Assembly (NCBI RefSeq): GCF_900104695.1
Contig: NZ_FNSW01000001.1
Location: 4,458,001 to 4,522,000 of the forward strand
Length of the DNA: 64,000 nt
Source: Paenibacillus sp. GP183
GTDB lineage: Bacteria > Bacillota > Bacilli > Paenibacillales > NBRC-103111
Direction of reading: 5' to 3'
In this document: positions 33,918 through 43,209 of the stretch, piece by piece
How the letters are laid out: every line of letters begins with the position of its first letter
How positions within the stretch are numbered: the stretch's first letter is position 1
The notes under the pieces: model-generated
What the model was told of the DNA's origin: nothing
The model's input: only the letters and a program-made list of their open reading frames with translations
Database searches by the model: none
Position numbers and translations under genes: made by a program

Positions 33918-34511
33918 ATGACAAAAGGTGAAAGGAATCTTAAGATTGATCCATATTTTAGTAAGGCTAAAAAGTGGAAGGAAGAATTCGAGCTGTTGAG
34001 AAATATCGTTCTTGACTGCGAGTTGACCGAAGAGTTTAAGTGGATGCATCCTTGTTACACGTATCAGGATAAAAACATTGTTTTAATACATGGATTTAAA
34101 GAATACTGCGCGCTTCTGTTTCACAAAGGTGCCTTGTTAAAAGATCCCCATGGTATCCTAATCCAACAAACGGAGAATGTGCAGGCGGCGCGCCAGATTC
34201 GGTTCACCAATGTTCAAGAAATAGATGAGATGCAGCTTATCTTGAAAACTTATATCGATGAAGCCATTGAAGTTGAAAAAGCTGGTTTGCAAGCGAACTA
34301 TAAAAAGAATACGGAATACATAATTCCTGAAGAATTACAAAATAAATTCGTTGAAATCCCTTACTTGAAAACTGCTTTTGAAGCATTGACGCCGGGACGG
34401 CAAAGAGCGTACATTCTTCATTTTTCTGCACCCAAACAATCCAAAACTCGAGAGTCAAGGGTTGAAAAATATTTGCCGCATATTCTCAACGGAAAGGGAT
34501 TAGATGATTAG
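33918..34511 (+). CDS. YdeI/DUF1801-type protein
   Basis: The protein has 197 residues. The DUF1801 domain has ELTEEFKWMHPCYTYQDKNI and LIHGFKEYCALLFHKGALL, and the C-terminal YdeI part has FVEIPYLKTAFEALTPGRQR followed by a basic end. Proteins of this group are small soluble homologues of iron-chaperone-like domains; the role is unsettled. I chose ATG 33918; ATG 33903 is an alternative. It stands alone. Confidence 0.82.
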   Translation: MTKGERNLKIDPYFSKAKKWKEEFELLRNIVLDCELTEEFKWMHPCYTYQDKNIVLIHGFKEYCALLFHKGALLKDPHGILIQQTENVQAARQIRFTNVQEIDEMQLILKTYIDEAIEVEKAGLQANYKKNTEYIIPEELQNKFVEIPYLKTAFEALTPGRQRAYILHFSAPKQSKTRESRVEKYLPHILNGKGLDD

Positions 34512-34783
34512 GATATTCGATGAGAAAATAAATGAAATCAAAGTATGTCGGGAGTCAAGAACATTGTCCCATAAATTGTCGCGTAAATCGCGGCTTTTTT
34601 TATTTATGGAATCAAGTTCTTGACATTGAGTGATGCCAAGAACTTGATCCCATTCCCGTTTTGTGACAAGAACATTATCCCATTCCCGACGGTAGTATCG
34701 ATGGGGTCATTGCGCTAACGGGCAGTTAAGTTGAATCGTTTATGTTAGAATTGAGACACTAATCAAACAGGAGGAAAAGATCA
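34512..34783. other. Gap with two hairpins and a lone repeat unit B
   Basis: CGCG-TAAAT-CGCGGC with a T run at 34580-34601 is a terminator-like hairpin. CAAGTTCTTG...CAAGAACTTG at 34613-34645 is an inverted repeat of the ACAAGAAC family, and GACAAGAACATTATCCCATT recurs at 34666. Unit B of the dispersed repeat is at 34713-34737. There is no gene. Confidence 0.65.
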
Positions 34784-34903
34784 ATGAATATTCGAGTTTT
34801 GGATGAGCCCGATGCTAGGTTATATCAAGAATTACGATTAAGTGCCCTATCATATGTATCGTTTCAATTCCTGTTTATCGGTCAAAACAAGCATTGTCAC
34901 TAA
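34784..34903 (+). pseudogene. N-terminal fragment of a GNAT acetyltransferase
   Basis: AGGAGG precedes ATG 34784. The frame begins MNIRVLDEPDARLYQELRLS, the usual first strand and helix of GNAT proteins, then runs into unrelated sequence and stops after 39 codons. The catalytic part is missing. Confidence 0.7.
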
Positions 34904-35034
34904 TAGATTTCGTAAATAGTCAGTAAAAACAGACCCGCTATTTGAAATCAATTGAAAATGACCTAAAATATTTAGAATGCTGCGAAAACTATGAAAGGAT
35001 CAACTGATAGGAAAAGAGGAAGGGATGAGTAAGA

Positions 35035-35526
35035 ATGGACCGACCTTTAATTTCGGAACATGAAATGATTAAAGAAACGGAAATATTTTTTAAGATTTAT
35101 TCTGAATTCATTGATGAGATTGACCAGATTGAGAGCGTAAGGGGAAAGCTAAACGATTTTCAGCTCATGCAAGCTGTTTCACGCGCTAAAGAAAATATGG
35201 GAATCCTGGGCTGGGAACGTCGGCAAACAGTAAATTCAATTTTTGAAAAATACATGCATATCTATCGAGTATTTGGGCGAGCAAAAGCAGATGAATGGGT
35301 AAAAGTAACGTTCGGTTACAGCATTAAGATGAGAAATGATACAGAACCTGAAGCACCTACAGAACTTCCAAAACTAGAAAACAGTCTGTCAGCAAACGAA
35401 GAAACAAGCAGCAATCACAAAAATGCAGAATCCAGTATTCAGGAGTTATCTCGTCTAATCTTAGAGAAGGAAGCCGAACTGCTACAGCTCTACCGAGAGT
35501 TTTACTTATTGCAACAAGGTTTCTGA
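35035..35526 (+). CDS. Hypothetical protein
   Basis: The protein has 163 residues. It is helix-rich, with an acidic Glu/Ser/Asn linker (about 100-130) and a C-terminal coiled-coil-like stretch (ELSRLILEKEAELLQLYREF). No signal peptide, membrane helix or known motif is visible. GGAAGGG lies 10 nt upstream of ATG 35035. Confidence 0.6.
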   Translation: MDRPLISEHEMIKETEIFFKIYSEFIDEIDQIESVRGKLNDFQLMQAVSRAKENMGILGWERRQTVNSIFEKYMHIYRVFGRAKADEWVKVTFGYSIKMRNDTEPEAPTELPKLENSLSANEETSSNHKNAESSIQELSRLILEKEAELLQLYREFYLLQQGF

Positions 35527-35663
35527 TCCGCGAATCCAATGTCTAACGGGTCATGAAATATTTCTCTTGCGATAGAGGCCAGGAGTCAAAATAAAGAATC
35601 GATGATAGAGCAAGATTTTATTTGATTTCTCTGCTAGTAGAGACTGGTCAAAGACCTTTAGTT

Positions 35664-35714
35664 CAATAAAGCAGCGGTAGTCTAGGACTTTATTTACCCG
35701 TTAAAGACTGCCGT
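35664..35714 (+). repeat. Second repeat family, copy 1
   Basis: AATAAAGCAGCGGTAGTCTA, then GGACTTTATT and, after a spacer, AGACTGCCG. CGGTAGTCT can pair with AGACTGCCG, and AATAAAG can pair with CTTTATT, so two interleaved pairings are possible. Confidence 0.7.
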
Positions 35715-35800
35715 TTATATTTATAACAGATCTGTCTAATACTCCGCTGATTCTTGAGCTAGCAACGGGTACGTTAGTACAACAATACCCAATTAAGACT

Positions 35801-35856
35801 AAACCCTCCCAATTCTAGCAAAGCTAGAGATAACTTATAATTGGGAGGGTTTTTAT
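35801..35856 (+). promoter_or_regulatory. Hairpin that hides the ribosome-binding site of the recombinase
   Basis: AAACCCTCCCAATT (35801) pairs perfectly with AATTGGGAGGGTTT (35839), with a smaller CTAGC/GCTAG stem inside, and is followed by a T run. The GGGAGGG of the right arm is the only Shine-Dalgarno site for ATG 35858. The structure can thus end read-through transcripts and block translation. Confidence 0.85.
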
Positions 35857-35857
35857 T

Positions 35858-36700
35858 ATGAGATTGAGTGATTTATGGCTGCTTTATGAAGCTGATAAAC
35901 GTATTTTGGGATTCAGCACGCATACAATGAAAGCATACTTTCTACAATTAAAAATGTTAATCCGTGAACTCGGTTATCTGGAGATCGAAGAAATCTCTTT
36001 AAACTTGCTAAAGGACTACCTCGCTAAGGCATCAGAACAGCTAAAACCCAGCAGTCTAGGCCATCGAATACGATTTGTACGATCCCTTTTTCGTTTTGCA
36101 TTTGAAGAAGGACATATCACACGGAATCCTTCTCTTAAGCTGAGAGAGCCAAAGATGGATAAACGTATTCCGAAATTTCTGATTGAGGAGGATGTTATTC
36201 ATCTTAAGATTACCTGTCAATCTCAACGTGAGCATGCTCTTTTGGAATTTCTATATTGTACGGGTTGCCGCATTGGAGAAGTACAGAAAATAAATATTGA
36301 AGACATCAACTGGGAGAACTGTTCAGCCATTGTTAACGGTAAGGGATCTAAACAACGAGAGGTTTATTTTACTACCGAGTGTAAGGTGTGGTTAAAGAGA
36401 TACCTGGAGAGTCGAGAAGATGCCTGCAAGGCATTATTTGTCACCGAAACGAATCCTACTCGTCGATTGACGATACCAACGATACGTTGGTCTTTAAAGA
36501 AACTAGCAAAACGAGGGAAAATTACTGCCAATGTGTATCCTCATCGATTTCGTCACACCTATGCCTGTCAATTACTAGATAACGGTGCTCCACTAGAATT
36601 TATTCAGGGTATGCTTGGACATGAAAAGGCATCTACTACACAGATATATGCGCAGCTGCGCGGGGAGCGTAGGAGAGAATTATATCGTCGATATTTTTAA
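35858..36700 (+). CDS. Tyrosine recombinase / phage-type integrase
   Basis: The protein has 280 residues. An N-terminal SAM-like core-binding domain covers about 1-90, and the catalytic domain about 105-280. The first Arg lies in CTGCRIGEV, a Lys in NGKGSKQREV, the His-x-x-Arg in HRFRHTYACQLLDNG, the second His in MLGHEKASTTQIY, and the nucleophile Tyr follows. It resembles XerC/D and integrases of small elements. It is not accompanied by other phage genes. It lies in the zone of dispersed repeats, with a translation-blocking hairpin in front. Confidence 0.9.
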   Translation: MRLSDLWLLYEADKRILGFSTHTMKAYFLQLKMLIRELGYLEIEEISLNLLKDYLAKASEQLKPSSLGHRIRFVRSLFRFAFEEGHITRNPSLKLREPKMDKRIPKFLIEEDVIHLKITCQSQREHALLEFLYCTGCRIGEVQKINIEDINWENCSAIVNGKGSKQREVYFTTECKVWLKRYLESREDACKALFVTETNPTRRLTIPTIRWSLKKLAKRGKITANVYPHRFRHTYACQLLDNGAPLEFIQGMLGHEKASTTQIYAQLRGERRRELYRRYF

Positions 36701-36740
36701 GGAAATTCATTATTACTTCTCAATAAAGGTAGGATAGTGC

Positions 36741-36901
36741 AATAAAGGCAGCGGCAGTCTATTACTTTATTTTCACAGTCCTTAGCTGCCGCTGTTTACT
36801 TTAATCAGTCTTAAACATATTTTTCAAAAGCTGACGATCTTCTTATTTACTCAAAAACTGCATCAATTCAACGCTTTTAGTCTAGTACTTTATTTTCACC
36901 G
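36741..36901 (+). repeat. Second repeat family, copy 2 and a partial copy
   Basis: A full copy runs 36741-36798 (CAGCGGCAG pairs with CTGCCGCTG). A partial copy at 36866-36901 has TTTAGTCTAGTACTTTATTTT. Otherwise 36701-37040 holds no gene. Confidence 0.7.
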
Positions 36902-37040
36902 TACTTCTGTCGATAGTAAGGATGACGAAGAAGATCGTTGAACTATTTTCGAACGCCATTTCTTTAGTCTGACTACGTGAATATGGTGTCTCACGGATTG
37001 TGATGAATTTGAAATGAAAAGAAAAGGATTGGGAGCAACC

Positions 37041-38432
37041 ATGAAAAAAAAGTGGGTAGTCATTGGAATCAGCTTCATTACCGTAGTCACGGGGGGAATG
37101 ATTTCTGCTTTTCAAAAATCTGCGTATTCCGATGTTCTGGATTCAGCCGCTCCTAATACTTCCGCAGTCATCTTGACAAAAGATATTTATGTCTCACCAT
37201 CTGGTAACGATAACAACCCCGGCACCGTCGACGCACCTTTAGCCAACATTCAAACCGCCATCGACGCCGTGCTGCCGGGAGGGACGGTCTTTCTGGAGGG
37301 TGGTGTTTATCATCAAACTGTGAAAATCCAAAAATCAGGCTCCGAATCTGAAGGCTTTATCACACTGAGAAGCGCCGAAGGAGAACATGCGATTTTGGAT
37401 GGAACAGGCGTGAAGGTGGATACCGAGGGTATATGTTTTATTATAGATGCGAGCTACGTTCAGGTTCAAGATATTGAGATGCGCAACTATAGAACGGAAC
37501 AAGCCGGTACAGTTCCAATCGGAATTTTTGTCAAAGGTGCAAGCCATCATATCGGAATTTCCGGAAACATCATTCATGATATGGGGACTGACTTCCAAGG
37601 CCTTAATGGCGGTGACGCACATGGAATCGCAGTATACGGAACATCGGACTCCCCGCAGCATGATATTTTCATCGATTTCAACGAGTTGTATAACCTGAAG
37701 TTGGGTTCCAGCGAGGCTCTTGCCATCAATGGCAATGTGGATGGATTTCGGGTGGTAAGCAACTCTATTCACGACAACAATAATATAGGCATCGTTATCA
37801 TCGGATTTGAAGGTGTTTCACCGGATCCGGCGAATGACAGGGCTAGAAACGGCGTAATTCGCCAAAATCACGTTTACAACATCTCTTCTTATCGCAACCC
37901 GGCTTACGGCAACCAATATGCTGCTGCGGGAATTTATGTTGACGGCGGTACGAAAGTGTCTATTGAGGATAATGATATCCATGACAACGATTATGGCCTT
38001 GAACTTGCCAGCGAGCATGCCGGCGGGAAAACTTCGGAAGTGGAGGCCTTGCATAACCGAATATACCACAACCGCGCTTCGGGAATTTCGCTTGGCGGAT
38101 ACGACGAACACCGGGGATCGACCTTGAACTGCGTCATTCAGGAGAATGAATTAATATATAACAACGCCAACCATCTCGGCTACGGTGAGCTCAATTTAGC
38201 GTTTGATACCAGAAGCAATCAGATTATTAACAACCAGATTAAAGCCAATGAAGACGGACTGATGATCACCAACGAATTTACACAAAACGTGGGCAACACT
38301 ATCGACTATAATGTTTATTCCAGTAAAGGGAATCCCCAATGGAGCTGGAAAGGTGAGAAATTCAATGATTTTGTAACCTTTATGAAGAAAACCGGCAACG
38401 ATCTCCACTCTTCAATTAAACTTATTAAATAA
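37041..38432 (+). CDS. Secreted right-handed beta-helix protein
   Basis: The protein has 463 residues. The signal peptide (about 1-30) is followed by IYVSPSGNDNNPGT, the DUF1565/Nos-type entry motif of parallel beta-helix proteins, then repeated turns rich in Asn, Gly and Ile (NSIHDNNNIGIVI, NDIHDNDYGLELA, NRIYHNRASGISL). Such folds bind or cleave polysaccharides. I chose ATG 37041 because GGGAGC lies 5 nt before it. It is a single gene, ending 10 nt before a repeat unit. Confidence 0.87.
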   Translation: MKKKWVVIGISFITVVTGGMISAFQKSAYSDVLDSAAPNTSAVILTKDIYVSPSGNDNNPGTVDAPLANIQTAIDAVLPGGTVFLEGGVYHQTVKIQKSGSESEGFITLRSAEGEHAILDGTGVKVDTEGICFIIDASYVQVQDIEMRNYRTEQAGTVPIGIFVKGASHHIGISGNIIHDMGTDFQGLNGGDAHGIAVYGTSDSPQHDIFIDFNELYNLKLGSSEALAINGNVDGFRVVSNSIHDNNNIGIVIIGFEGVSPDPANDRARNGVIRQNHVYNISSYRNPAYGNQYAAAGIYVDGGTKVSIEDNDIHDNDYGLELASEHAGGKTSEVEALHNRIYHNRASGISLGGYDEHRGSTLNCVIQENELIYNNANHLGYGELNLAFDTRSNQIINNQIKANEDGLMITNEFTQNVGNTIDYNVYSSKGNPQWSWKGEKFNDFVTFMKKTGNDLHSSIKLIK

Positions 38433-38442
38433 TCTGGGATTG

Positions 38443-38560
38443 AGCTAACGGAGAACGTTAGTTCGATAGCAGAAAAGATTGTGCTAATAGTGACTGTGTG
38501 GCTTTTATGTTAACAATATAGGTTCTTGTCCTGGCGATGGGACAAGAACCTATATTGTTT
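38443..38560 (+). repeat. Repeat unit followed by a perfect 20-bp inverted repeat
   Basis: A degenerate unit A (CTAACGGAGAACGTTAGTTC) starts 10 nt after the beta-helix stop. At 38512-38531 and 38539-38558 two 20-nt arms around TATAGGTTCTTGTCC are perfect complements with a 7-nt loop. No T run follows. Confidence 0.8.
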
Positions 38561-38710
38561 CCGGACTTGGACAAGAACTTGCTTGTTTGCCGCGCAACAT
38601 GAAGGACATACTTTTTAAATGGTTTCTAAAGCTGTCAATTGAGGGATTTCCGATTCTTACGACGTAGTATTACATATAAAGAAGCCGCGAAGGACTGAAA
38701 GGGAGAAGAC

Positions 38711-38851
38711 ATGAACACAGAAGATCAAAACTTGGTAGAAGCCTTGCGGAACGAACTTCCATCAGCACTCGAACAACTGATGGACAGATATGGAAACGGT
38801 GTTTATGGCCTCGTCAGCCGAGTTATGGCGGGAGCAGGTCGAGCGGAGAGA
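38711..38851 (+). pseudogene. N-terminal fragment of an ECF sigma factor
   Basis: GGGAGAAG precedes ATG 38711. The frame begins DQNLVEALRNELPSALEQLM and continues GVYGLVSRVMAGAGRAE, which is the sigma-2 region of ECF factors, then ends in IS630-derived sequence. Regions 2.4 and 4 are gone. Confidence 0.7.
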
Positions 38852-39224
38852 TGAAGAATATACAGCTGAGAAGTTTCTGATGTTTCTGCGGCGAATCGTG
38901 GAGGCTTACCCCAAAGGAAAAATAACAATGGTGTTGGACAATGCCCGCGCTCACCACGCGAAACTGCTTGAACCCTTTCTTAAGGAGCAGCAAGGTCGGC
39001 TTAAATTTGTTTTTCTACCTCCGTACAGCCCCAAACTTAATGTCGTGGAAGGACTATGGAAATGGTTAAAGTCGGATGTGATTAATAATGTGTTCTATCA
39101 CACCGTCTCCGAAATCCGAAAAAACGTACATACCTTCATGGAACAAATCATGAAAGATCCCTTAAACCTCATTGATCGTCTTTGCATTAGGATGGAATCA
39201 GGGGATTTACTAGAAAATCAATAA
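38850..39224 (+). pseudogene. IS630-type transposase, C-terminal fragment
   Basis: The frame (open from 38790) contains ITMVLDNARAHHAK with the second catalytic Asp and FVFLPPYSPKLNVVEGLWKW with the third acidic residue (Glu), the DDE pattern of IS630. The N-terminal half with the first Asp is missing. It is fused to the sigma factor head, so the insertion and a later deletion removed both gene ends. Confidence 0.8.
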
Positions 39225-39241
39225 TTCAACTTATATAGTTC

Positions 39242-39297
39242 AATAATACAGCGGCAGTCTAGGACTTTATTGTCTCGTCCATGGATGCCGCTGTTTC
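39242..39297 (+). repeat. Second repeat family, copy 3
   Basis: CAGCGGCAGTCTAGGACTTT starts at 39249; TGCCGCTG closes the stem at 39286. An inner GGAC/GTCC pair is also present. Confidence 0.75.
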
Positions 39298-39509
39298 TAT
39301 TTTTGGAGTCAGTCTAATACTTATTTTATTTTACGAAGTCTGACGGATTTGTAATTCGAAAAGGCGCGTGGGATCAACCCATCCAGTTACTGCCGATAAA
39401 CACCATTCTGTGACCATTATGTTCAATTCAGAAGGGATAATTAATCAGTGTTAATGAGCAAGGCAATGAATTAACATGGAAAAAGAACATTACGCTATAA
39501 GTTAGCAGC

Positions 39510-39541
39510 GAAAAAGCAGCCGATCATGGCTGCTTTTTCTT
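39510..39541. terminator. Bidirectional terminator hairpin
   Basis: GAAAAAGCAGCC and GGCTGCTTTTTC pair perfectly around GATCAT, 13 nt beyond the stop of the minus-strand flippase gene. A runs and T runs on both sides allow use from either strand. Confidence 0.85.
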
Positions 39542-39553
39542 TTTCAAGTAAAC

Positions 39554-41104
39554 TTACCATGGAATCGAAAATCGGTGGCGCGTACTTTTCCAATTCAACG
39601 TACCCGTCAATACGAGTGCGGCGAAATAGAGAAACAAGGAACAGACGATTGAAGTGATTACGCACCATAACTGCGGCATACCATTGCTGGCAACATAGTT
39701 ATAGGTCCAGTGTCCGCATATCACCATCAGCATCATGCAGATCCCAACCTTGAAATAAGGACGAATACTCCAATAAAATCCGATCAAGCTTGAGATGGAA
39801 AAGAAGTTCAGCAGTGTTTGAATCACAATGCCGATACCAATGCCGTACGCAACGCCAATAATACCAAATTGGCTGCCGAACACGAAGATCGAGACACCCT
39901 TGAATACGGTGGCTATTACGTAATTCCACAGCGTAGCTTTCGCGCGGCCGAGCCCGAGCAGAATCGCATGAAGCGGAGCGTCGAAATAATGCAGGAAAAA
40001 CATCGGCGCCAGTATTTTCAAAAGCAATCCTGCTTCCGGCGCATTATAGACAAGTGTCGTTAGTGGAGTTGCCCACTCGTACAGGATAACTGTCGCCGGC
40101 GCGCCGATCAGGAGTCCCAAGTTCATAGCCTGATTCATCCGCTCATGTATGAGCACACTGTTCTTGTTCGCTGCTGCTTCGCCAATCGCAGGAATTAGAG
40201 CGGTGGACAAGGACTGCGTGATAAAGCTTGGCATGAACAGCAGCGGAAACGCATAGCCGGCCAGCAGGCCGAATTGTTTCGTGGCTAACCCCGTGCCGAT
40301 GCCGGCCAGCGCCAGGCTGGTTGTAATAAGAAGCGGTTGGAAGGTGCTGTATAAAGAATGAATGACACCGTGCCCGGTCGTCGGCAGTCCGATCTGCAGC
40401 AGCTCGCCGAGTGTGCTTCTTCCTTGTTTCAGGTGGCTTGCCCAAGTCTCGCCCGGCATCTTCGATTCACCGTATAGCTTGTAGCTTGTCACCAGGAATA
40501 GGAGGCTGATCGCTTCGCTGACAACAGAGGCAGCCATTGCTCCGGCAGCCGCATAAGCGACGCCGTAAGGCAGCAATAGGTGGACCAGCGCAAGTACACA
40601 GGCGATTTGCACCGTATGCTCCAGCACATCGGAAGCGGCAATGGTCTTCATCTGCTGCATGCCGCGGAAATATCCCTTTAATACGGCGGAGACAGCGACG
40701 ATCGGCGCGATCGGCGTAATCGCCAGCATCGCGTAATAAGCGCGTTGGTCGCTTAGCAGAATGGATGCGATCCACTCAGATCCAAGTAACGATATGGTCG
40801 TGAGCGCTACGCTCAAGACGCCCGTGACAGCGAGCGAGACATGCAGGATGCGCCTCACTTTCATCCGTTCGCTGCGAGCGTGGGCCTCTGCCACCAACTT
40901 TGAAATTGCCACCGGCAATCCAAGCTCCGTAATCGTAATGACGAGCGGGACGAGCGGATGAGCCATCATCAAGATGCCGATTCCCTCTGCGCCCAGTACG
41001 CGAGCGATATACATGCCGCTGATAAAACCGAGAATACGGTTGATGAAAGCAGCGACAGACAAGACCAGCGTACCTCTCATGAACGATTGCCCGTGTTGTG
41101 ACAT
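39554..41104 (-). CDS. SpoVB-type polysaccharide flippase, copy 1
   Basis: The protein has 516 residues with 12-14 membrane helices. It belongs to the MOP/MATE-like family: it begins with a FMRGTLVLSVAAFINRILGF-like helix and has SEWIASILLSDQRAYYAM and PSFITQSLSTALIPAIGEA blocks, as in SpoVB and YtgP. These transport lipid-linked wall precursors such as lipid II, here probably in spore cortex formation. AGGAGGA precedes the start. A clear paralogue is encoded at 44725-46257 on the same strand. Confidence 0.88.
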   Translation of the reverse strand: MSQHGQSFMRGTLVLSVAAFINRILGFISGMYIARVLGAEGIGILMMAHPLVPLVITITELGLPVAISKLVAEAHARSERMKVRRILHVSLAVTGVLSVALTTISLLGSEWIASILLSDQRAYYAMLAITPIAPIVAVSAVLKGYFRGMQQMKTIAASDVLEHTVQIACVLALVHLLLPYGVAYAAAGAMAASVVSEAISLLFLVTSYKLYGESKMPGETWASHLKQGRSTLGELLQIGLPTTGHGVIHSLYSTFQPLLITTSLALAGIGTGLATKQFGLLAGYAFPLLFMPSFITQSLSTALIPAIGEAAANKNSVLIHERMNQAMNLGLLIGAPATVILYEWATPLTTLVYNAPEAGLLLKILAPMFFLHYFDAPLHAILLGLGRAKATLWNYVIATVFKGVSIFVFGSQFGIIGVAYGIGIGIVIQTLLNFFSISSLIGFYWSIRPYFKVGICMMLMVICGHWTYNYVASNGMPQLWCVITSIVCSLFLYFAALVLTGTLNWKSTRHRFSIPW

Positions 41105-41332
41105 GACTTGTGTCCTCCTGTTATCGAATACTTAAATGTATTCAAAAATTGGAAAAGCATGCGAACGAGCCGGTGTTGATGTCATTTTTGGACATGTGAT
41201 GGTGCATAGCGGCGTGGCGGCTTTTTCTATTTAATCTCGGCGATAGTATTCTAATGTTTGTTCTTGGCTTGATTGTGTTGGTGGTTGAATATTTTAACAA
41301 GGAGTAGTGCCAAGTCATAGTGCCACTTGTTA

Positions 41333-41428
41333 CGCTAACGGGAAACGAGTTGAATGAACTTCACGAGAGGGCTACCGACAGGAATGGTTCGGCAGCTATA
41401 TGTGCTGACGGGCAGTAGAGCATTGTAT
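41333..41428 (+). repeat. Dispersed repeat, complete A-hairpin-B copy
   Basis: Unit A CTAACGGGAAACGAGTTGAA is followed by the hairpin GGCTACCGA...TTCGGCAGC (41371-41397) and unit B CTGACGGGCAGTAGAGCATT. It lies upstream of the minus-strand flippase yet has the same plus orientation as the other copies. Confidence 0.8.
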
Positions 41429-41492
41429 TTTCCCAGTAAAAGGAAACTTTTGTCGGTTTGCTCAGTCTAATATAATAAAGGGGGTGGGGATT

Positions 41493-41768
41493 ATGACACT
41501 ACTCAAGGACAGTGAGGATGCTGATAAGCTCAGATTGGTACATAGTGAGATTTGGACAAAACTCCAAGACCAGGATGATTTATACGCAAAAACTTTTCTT
41601 GATAATTGTTTAAAATCATGTGAGAAAAAGCGAGTTAAATACACTATATCCGAAACGATAAAAGATTACATAAAAAGTCCAATTATATGGATCTCAATAT
41701 TAATTGAAGTTTTAATTGTGCCAGTTTTCTCGCTAGCATTTATCGGGATATCATTAATTCTTGAATAG
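41493..41768 (+). CDS. Small membrane-anchored hypothetical protein
   Basis: The protein has 91 residues. A charged N-terminal domain is followed by one C-terminal hydrophobic segment (IIWISILIEVLIVPVFSLAF). AAAGGGGGTGGGG precedes ATG 41493. It matches no family known to me. A dispersed repeat starts 82 nt after the stop. Confidence 0.55.
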   Translation: MTLLKDSEDADKLRLVHSEIWTKLQDQDDLYAKTFLDNCLKSCEKKRVKYTISETIKDYIKSPIIWISILIEVLIVPVFSLAFIGISLILE

Positions 41769-41850
41769 GTAAGATATTTTTGGGAACTTGGCGAGGTTTG
41801 GGCAGTAAACTCATTTTTGGGGAACATTTATTTTACGGCAACGGCATTGA

Positions 41851-41934
41851 ACTAAACGGGTACGATAGTTCAGTCCCCAATGGGTTGCCGAGTGGCAGTC
41901 CTTCGCCACTCTTACGGGCAGAATAGCTTAATCA
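41851..41934 (+). repeat. Dispersed repeat, complete A-hairpin-B copy
   Basis: Unit A CTAAACGGGTACGATAGTTC is followed by the perfect stem GAGTGGC/GCCACTC (41890-41911) and then unit B TTACGGGCAGAATAGCTTAA. It ends just before the stop of the minus-strand propeller gene. Confidence 0.82.
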
Positions 41935-41949
41935 CACTTTATTTTGCAA

Positions 41950-43053
41950 TCAAAGAACCGCTAAACCTTGCGAACCAAAATACGGATAGTAGGTCCATGC
42001 GGCCACCTGCAATCTGACTAGACTGCCATCATCCTTGATATTAAATACCGAGACTGTGCCCTGATTACCGTTAAGGGTGTAGAAATTGCGCCCATCTTTA
42101 CTCACTCCAGCGTCTATTGGCAGGCCGGCAATTGTACCTGCCGGTGTGCTGGTTATATTTCCGAGAACCGTCAGCGCTCCGCGGACATCTATACGGTAGG
42201 TGGTGATTGAACCGCTTAAGGTGTTGGTGGTGTAAGCAAATTGTTCATTCCTCGTTGTTACAACCCAGCAAGTGGTCAGCTGGCCGTTCGGTACAGAGCC
42301 GCTGATAACATTCAGAATCCCGTTTTCGCTCATTGAATAAGATGACAGCGCACTAGTAAAAGATTCCGTAACTAAAAGGAGTCCTGAAGATAGGAAATAA
42401 GAGCCGAACGGACCCATACCATTAGAATTATTAACGATCGGCCCTGTAACCGTACCGTTGTTATTCACATGGAACACACTGAGATGGTTTGAAGTAAGCT
42501 CGGATACAACGATTTTACTGCCGTCTGGAGTGAAGAGAACCTGCGCCGGCTGAGCATTGAAAGTACTGAGAGAATGGGTGGATCCGGGAATAGGAGTGAG
42601 GCGTCCGTTATCATCTATGCGAAAACCGGAGATATTGGATGCAAAACGGTTAGCGGCATTACCTACATTAGAAACATATACAAGATCACCGAACACATCT
42701 ACGCTATTGGGCTGAGCACCTCCTGATGGCTTCACATCCACGAGAACAGGTGCTCCGCTGTCGGTTATGACGAAACTACTGATACTGCTGCTGCCCGCGT
42801 TAACGGCAAGCAGGAAACGTCCATCACGGGACAAAGTTAGAGAGCCTTGTGATGCAAGGGGATCGACACCATCGTTTGCTGTTGCAGTGGAGACTTCCCT
42901 TGTACCAGTCCCTCTGCCATAGGTTGGGTAGCGCCCCATAAAGGTGAGGATTCCATTCATGTCCCGCTTAAAGGCAATGACTTCATTCATTACTTCCATA
43001 TTGGTCATGATGTAAACCATGCTCGTTCGAAAATAGTTGTTTGATATCGGCAT
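41950..43053 (-). CDS. Lactonase-like seven-bladed beta-propeller protein
   Basis: The protein has 367 residues. Repeated blades show LTLSRDGRFLLAVNAGSSSI, VLFTPDGSKIVVSELTSNHL and VSKDGRNFYTLNG, the pattern of the 6-phosphogluconolactonase / carboxymuconate cyclase propeller family. No signal peptide is seen. Known members hydrolyse lactones, but many homologues have unknown substrates. GGAGGG precedes the start at 43053. It is a single gene. Confidence 0.85.
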   Translation of the reverse strand: MPISNNYFRTSMVYIMTNMEVMNEVIAFKRDMNGILTFMGRYPTYGRGTGTREVSTATANDGVDPLASQGSLTLSRDGRFLLAVNAGSSSISSFVITDSGAPVLVDVKPSGGAQPNSVDVFGDLVYVSNVGNAANRFASNISGFRIDDNGRLTPIPGSTHSLSTFNAQPAQVLFTPDGSKIVVSELTSNHLSVFHVNNNGTVTGPIVNNSNGMGPFGSYFLSSGLLLVTESFTSALSSYSMSENGILNVISGSVPNGQLTTCWVVTTRNEQFAYTTNTLSGSITTYRIDVRGALTVLGNITSTPAGTIAGLPIDAGVSKDGRNFYTLNGNQGTVSVFNIKDDGSLVRLQVAAWTYYPYFGSQGLAVL

Positions 43054-43209
43054 TTAACGACGACCCTCCTTTGAGCAGTTGCTTCTTCGCCCCACCTGAG
43101 ATAAGGCAATCGTTTAATATTATTCACCTGTATGAATTTACATGTTCGTCTTCGCCTAACAAATGAAATAGCTCCACTTACAGGTACGATACTTCTATAT
43201 AAAATAAAA

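Noticed and set aside
38711-38851. The sigma factor head as a complete small gene
   Set aside because: The homology stops abruptly at IS630 sequence and the DNA-binding regions are absent.
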